Shown here in pieces: positions 60,534 through 64,000 of a stretch of DNA of 64,000 nucleotides. Below the pieces are notes generated by a model, which saw nothing but the letters and a program-made list of their open reading frames with translations, did no database searches and was not told the DNA's origin. Each line of letters starts with the position of its first letter. Positions within the stretch are counted from its first letter, which is position 1. Source of the stretch: Aquibaculum sediminis (GTDB lineage: Bacteria > Pseudomonadota > Alphaproteobacteria > Kiloniellales > DSM-21159); NCBI RefSeq assembly GCF_040712085.1, contig NZ_JBFCVK010000013.1, positions 11,493-75,492 on the forward strand, in the 5' to 3' direction. Position numbers and translations under genes: made by a program.

Positions 60534-61652
60534 ATGGCCCTGCTGCCGGTGCCGTCGGAGTGGGCCAACAGGATGAGGGGCCGGAGCCTGCGCGGCCTGT
60601 TGGTGCTGGCCGCCTTGCTGCTCGTTTCGCTGCCGCTCTCGGCCTGCGGTGAGCATCGCCGCGCCGCGTTGCAGGTCACGCCCCGCTCGCTGGAGGCCAG
60701 CGACCCGGCCGTCTGGCAGAACCTGGCGCAGCGCCCCTCCCAGGTGACGCCCTGCAGTGAACCGGAGGTCTACCACGTCGACTCCCAGAGCCTGCCGCCG
60801 CTGCTGCCCAAGCTGCCGGCCTGCTCCGTCGTTATCCTGGAGCCCGGCCACTACGGCGAGATCATGCCGGTGGAACTCGACGGGCTGACCCTGCGCTGCG
60901 CGGTGCCGGCGCTCAGGCGCGGGCATCCCAATCCCTACGGCTGCAGCGTGCGCACCATCGTTCCGGTGCGGATCGGGGCGCTGATCGTCGAGAACATGAT
61001 CTTCAACGGCATCGCCACCAACTACGGCGGCACCGAGGACTACGGCCTGGAGATCCACATCGTCGAGACGGTGCGGATATCCGACAACGTCTTCAACGGC
61101 ATGTACAACCACGACATCTCCACCAAGGAGAATGTCGGCCTGACTGAGGTTTTCGACAATCTCTTCGTGCGCTGCGCCCGGCACTGCGTCGAGGTGGGAC
61201 AGAACGGCAATGTGGTCTCGCGGCCGCAGCAGTCCGGCGTCATGTTCATTCGCGGCAACCGCTTCCACGACCCGCTGCTGCACGCCATCACCCAGCGCTC
61301 CAACAGCACGCTGCTGGTGGAAGGCAACCTCTTCCGCGATGTGACCGGCCGCTCGATCCAGAACTGGCCCTACTGGCAGCGCTACGACTACGGCCAACCG
61401 AACGGGCCCGAGCCCCTGTTGTTGCCGAAGGCGCCGCTGCGCAGCGTCATCACCAACAACTTCTTCGAGGGGCGCAACCGCATGCGCTTCGAGGGCCGAG
61501 GGATTGCCGACGATCTGGTGCTGATACACGGCAACCGCGGTCCCTTCGCCTGCGTGCGGGTCGAGATTCCCGAGGGAACCGCCGCGGCCCATGCGCGCAT
61601 CGAAACCAGGGCGCCGCCGCGCCTGGACCCGCAGTCGGACGTGACCTGCTGA
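60534..61652 (+). CDS. Lipoprotein with parallel beta-helix fold (candidate polysaccharide-active)
   Basis: 372 aa. It has a lipoprotein signal (LLVLAALLLVSLPLSAC) with lipidated Cys near residue 38. The mature part shows repeated strand-turn units with Asn ladders (ALIVENMIFNGIATNYGG, VRISDNVFNGMYN, EVFDNLFVRCARH, MFIRGNRFHDPLLH, LLVEGNLFRDVTG, VITNNFFEGRNRM), characteristic of right-handed beta-helix proteins such as pectate lyases and AlgG-type epimerases. GGAGGG precedes the ATG. Catalytic residues were not identified. It could cleave, epimerise or bind the exported polymer at the outer membrane. Confidence 0.75.
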   Translation: MALLPVPSEWANRMRGRSLRGLLVLAALLLVSLPLSACGEHRRAALQVTPRSLEASDPAVWQNLAQRPSQVTPCSEPEVYHVDSQSLPPLLPKLPACSVVILEPGHYGEIMPVELDGLTLRCAVPALRRGHPNPYGCSVRTIVPVRIGALIVENMIFNGIATNYGGTEDYGLEIHIVETVRISDNVFNGMYNHDISTKENVGLTEVFDNLFVRCARHCVEVGQNGNVVSRPQQSGVMFIRGNRFHDPLLHAITQRSNSTLLVEGNLFRDVTGRSIQNWPYWQRYDYGQPNGPEPLLLPKAPLRSVITNNFFEGRNRMRFEGRGIADDLVLIHGNRGPFACVRVEIPEGTAAAHARIETRAPPRLDPQSDVTC

Positions 61653-61772
61653 GGCGGCCGCGCCCGCCGGCTGCCTGACCGACGTCCATCGTCAATCCGA
61701 GTATCGCCGTTGGCGCTGGGGCTGCCTGCTCCCGGCGCCCACCCCTATGCCTTGCGAGAAGGGATGATTGCC

Positions 61773-63842
61773 ATGACAGAGAGAGTGGTGCAGCTGCCCG
61801 GTCGTGGCGGGGCCGACCTGCTTTCGGGCAGCCTCGCCGGCGTGAGCGGGCGCAACGTCTTGGCTTTTGCCCATGACATGCTCTGGGTCCTGGCCTCTGC
61901 CTTCTTCGCCTTCTGGCTGACGGCCAATCTGGGCACCTTCGAGCGTGTCCTGACCCCGGCGCTGGGCACCTTCCTGCTGGTGATGCTGCCGCTGCAGGGC
62001 GCGGCCTTCCTGCTGCTGCGCCTGGACCGCGGGATCTGGCGCTTCGTCTCGCTGTCCGACCTCATGTGCATTCTCAAGGCCGTGGCGCTGGGCAGTGTCG
62101 CGGGCGTGTTGGTGCTCTATTTCCTGGGCGCACTGCCCAGCGTGCCGCGGTCGGCGATTGTGCTCTATCCCGCCCTGCTCGGTGGCGGCCTCGCCGCTTC
62201 GCGCATCGTGCTGCGCTGGTCGGTCGAGGGCCGCCACCGCCCGGAGCAGAGCAAGCGGGCGCTGGTCCTCGGCGCCGGCTCGGCGGCGGACCTCTTGATC
62301 CGCGATCTGCTGAAGCAGGAGGATTATCGCCCGGTCGGTATCCTTGACGACGCCCGGGAGAAGCAGGGCAGCACCTTGCATGGCGTGCCGGTGCTGGGCC
62401 ATCTCGGCCAGCTCGCGTCGCGGCTTCGCGGACCGGGAGTCGATGTGGTGCTGATCGCCATGCCGTCGGCTCCCGGGCGGGTGATCCGCGGCCTCTACGA
62501 CACCTGCGCCCGGGCCAAGGTGCCCTGCATCACCCTGCCGCGCCTGTCGGAACTGGCCAGCGGGCGGGTCGGCATCGCCCGGCTGCGCGCCGTGCAGCTC
62601 GAGGATCTGCTGGGCCGTGAAGTGGTGGAGATCGATGCGGCGGCGGTGCGGCGTTTCATCTCCGGCAAGACAATCCTGGTCACCGGTGCCGGCGGCTCGA
62701 TCGGCTCGGAGCTGGCGCGCCAGATTGCCGCCCAGGGCCCCGGACACCTGATCCTGCTCGATAGCGGCGAATACAACCTCTACGCCATCGAGCGCGAGGT
62801 GGGCGAGCGCTTTTTCGGGCTGAGCTTCAGCGCCAGCCTGACCGATATTCGCGACCGGCAGCGATTGCGCGCGGTCTTCGAGCGCCATCGCCCGGACATC
62901 GTGGTCCATGCGGCAGCCTACAAGCATGTGCCGCTGGTGGAGAGCAATCCCGTGGCCGGGGTCGAGACCAATGTCTTCGGCACCCGCACCGTGGCCGACC
63001 TGTCGGTGGAGTTCGGGGTCGCCGCCTTTGTCGAGGTTTCCACCGACAAGGCGGTGAATCCCCGCAACGTGATGGGCGCCAGCAAGCGCCTGGCGGAGAT
63101 CTACTGCCAGGCGCTGGACGGGCGCAGCCAGACCGCCTTCATCACCACCCGCTTCGGCAACGTGCTGGGCTCCGCCGGCTCCGTGGTGCCGCTGTTTCGG
63201 CGCCAGATCGAAAGCGGCGGGCCGGTCACCGTCACGCATCCCGACATCACCCGCTACTTCATGACCATCCCGGAAGCCGTCAGCCTGATCCTGCAGGCAG
63301 CGGCCATGGGCGAGGGCGGGGAGATCTTCGTCCTCGACATGGGTGAGCCGGTGCGCATCGCCGACCTGGCGCGCCAGATGATCCAGCTTTCCGGCCTGCT
63401 GCCGGGGGAGGACATCGGGATTGCCTACACCGGCCTGCGTCCCGGCGAGAAGCTCACCGAGGAGCTCTTTCACCCGCAGGAGGCGCTGGCGCCCACCGCG
63501 CACCCCAAGATCATGCGTGCCCGGGCGCGCGACGCGGCCTGGGAGAGCTTGCAGCAGCAGTTGGAGCAGCTCCATGCGCTCTGCCAGGCGGATGACGCTT
63601 CCGAGCTGCGTGCGGCGCTCTGCGAGATCATGCCCGAGGCCCGTCTGCAGGAGGCGCAGGAGGAAGCGCCGCCCGGCACCCTGGAACTGGCCCCTCCGCC
63701 GCCGCGCCTGGCCCTGGTCCGTCAGAAGGAGAAGCAGGCCGGCGCGGCACAGAAGTCCGGCAGCCGGCGCATCGGCAGTGGGCGCAGCTTCAAGCAGATC
63801 ATCCTGCGTGCCCGGCGGGAGGAGGCGGTGCCGCCGCCGTAA
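61773..63842 (+). CDS. Membrane nucleotide-sugar 4,6-dehydratase, PglF/WbpM/CapD-like
   Basis: 689 aa. Four N-terminal membrane helices (about 30-140) are followed by a first Rossmann domain (ALVLGAGSAADLLIRDLLKQ). The catalytic SDR domain follows, with ILVTGAGGSIGSELARQIA (near residue 310), VHAAAYKHVPLVESNP and EVSTDKAVNPRNVMGASKR, where Ser-Met/Lys replaces the usual Tyr-x3-Lys as in WbpM. It dehydrates UDP-GlcNAc to the 4-keto-6-deoxy sugar used by the PglE-like enzyme. The C-terminal 80 residues are Glu/Ala/Arg-rich and poorly conserved. ATG 61773 has AAGGG upstream. Confidence 0.92.
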   Translation: MTERVVQLPGRGGADLLSGSLAGVSGRNVLAFAHDMLWVLASAFFAFWLTANLGTFERVLTPALGTFLLVMLPLQGAAFLLLRLDRGIWRFVSLSDLMCILKAVALGSVAGVLVLYFLGALPSVPRSAIVLYPALLGGGLAASRIVLRWSVEGRHRPEQSKRALVLGAGSAADLLIRDLLKQEDYRPVGILDDAREKQGSTLHGVPVLGHLGQLASRLRGPGVDVVLIAMPSAPGRVIRGLYDTCARAKVPCITLPRLSELASGRVGIARLRAVQLEDLLGREVVEIDAAAVRRFISGKTILVTGAGGSIGSELARQIAAQGPGHLILLDSGEYNLYAIEREVGERFFGLSFSASLTDIRDRQRLRAVFERHRPDIVVHAAAYKHVPLVESNPVAGVETNVFGTRTVADLSVEFGVAAFVEVSTDKAVNPRNVMGASKRLAEIYCQALDGRSQTAFITTRFGNVLGSAGSVVPLFRRQIESGGPVTVTHPDITRYFMTIPEAVSLILQAAAMGEGGEIFVLDMGEPVRIADLARQMIQLSGLLPGEDIGIAYTGLRPGEKLTEELFHPQEALAPTAHPKIMRARARDAAWESLQQQLEQLHALCQADDASELRAALCEIMPEARLQEAQEEAPPGTLELAPPPPRLALVRQKEKQAGAAQKSGSRRIGSGRSFKQIILRARREEAVPPP

Positions 63843-63873
63843 ATCGGGACAGGTCCGTCCTTATCGAAGTTCC

Positions 63874-63897
63874 CAGCGGCCGCTTCGGCGGCCGTTG
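63874..63897 (+). terminator. Rho-independent terminator closing the exopolysaccharide locus
   Basis: The stem CAGCGGCCGC-TTCG-GCGGCCGTTG (one G-T pair) has a UUCG tetraloop and is followed by GTTTGTCT. It is 32 nt after the dehydratase stop. Confidence 0.85.
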
Positions 63898-63929
63898 GTT
63901 TGTCTAGTGTCCTGGTTCAGAAGTTCTAA

Positions 63930-64000
63930 TCATTGATTGGCTTGCTCTGGGCAGTTTCGCAGGCAGAAGCGCTCGATGGAAGCGAGGATGTCGTCGGCGG
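63930..64000 (-). mobile_element. IS630-like transposase, C-terminal end only (window edge)
   Basis: The minus strand encodes a 22-residue tail, ADDILASIERFCLRNCPE, then QANQ and stop at 63930-63932, which resembles the C-terminus of IS630-family transposases. A probable insertion-sequence end (CTAG-TGTCCTGGTTCAGAAG) lies at 63904-63922, with the TA expected for IS630 targets. The rest of the element is beyond the window. Confidence 0.55.

Noticed and set aside
61692..63575. 627-codon minus-strand open frame opposite the PglF-like gene
   Set aside because: It is a shadow of the dehydratase gene; Gln/His/Arg-rich and without domains.

Overview
The window is a GC-rich chromosomal segment from an alphaproteobacterium, most likely of the Rhodospirillales/Rhodovibrionales type; genus cannot be fixed from this sequence. 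Support comes from a GTTC-N7-GTTC type LexA box in front of imuA-imuB, the Panacea-type antitoxin, Tat-exported redox proteins, the N-acetylglutaminylglutamine amide (NAGGN) osmoprotectant operon and GC-rich codon use. The NAGGN operon suggests a halotolerant or osmotically challenged lifestyle. No CRISPR array, rRNA operon or complete prophage is visible.

Layout. 1-1061: C-terminal half of methylmalonyl-CoA mutase. 1206-7269 (minus): a tight six-gene operon for a periplasmic redox module, namely multicopper oxidase, cytochrome c, phytochelatin-synthase-like peptidase, Tat-signal small subunit, GMC flavoprotein and MFS transporter. 7457-13576: a class II Fic protein with three operator-like repeats upstream, a CaiB/BaiF CoA-transferase, a HAD-like protein that has lost its nucleophile, an uncharacterised 428-aa protein divergent from an HxlR regulator, and a DUF892-like protein. 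13741-19642: dinB, then the NAGGN operon (asnO, ngg, M42 peptidase). 19986-21238: tRNA-Leu(CAA), a Panacea toxin-antitoxin pair and tRNA-Val(GAC). 21408-36189: housekeeping and accessory genes (lipoprotein, SGAT-like aminotransferase, SppA, TlyA, MATE, ABC binding protein, PAS-GGDEF-EAL, Aat, ImuA-ImuB, GDT1 family) ending in an AT-richer two-gene insert. 36701-38371: leuA with a possible leader-peptide attenuator.

38637-63842 is one exopolysaccharide/capsule locus, all on the plus strand and mostly translationally coupled. It encodes an OPX export protein, a Wzc-type co-polymerase/tyrosine kinase, a NusG/RfaH-like antiterminator, the WbpA-B-D-E set for UDP-GlcNAc3NAcA, two deacetylase-like proteins, a flippase, a polymerase/ligase, two GT4 glycosyltransferases, four FemAB/GNAT-type proteins, a PglC-type initiating transferase, a PglE-type aminotransferase, a beta-helix lipoprotein and a PglF/WbpM-type dehydratase. 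A strong terminator closes the locus and a truncated IS630-like transposase lies at the window edge.

The most striking signals are these. An 11-bp match to the enterobacterial ops element sits 3 nt after a hairpin, between the RfaH-like gene and the sugar genes it would be expected to control. The redox/phytochelatin-synthase operon has an unusual gene composition. A dispersed palindrome family shares an ATCTCTTT(AAT) core. A Panacea toxin-antitoxin pair lies between two tRNA genes. An overlooked 44-aa ORF with a perfect Shine-Dalgarno sits in the AT-rich insert.
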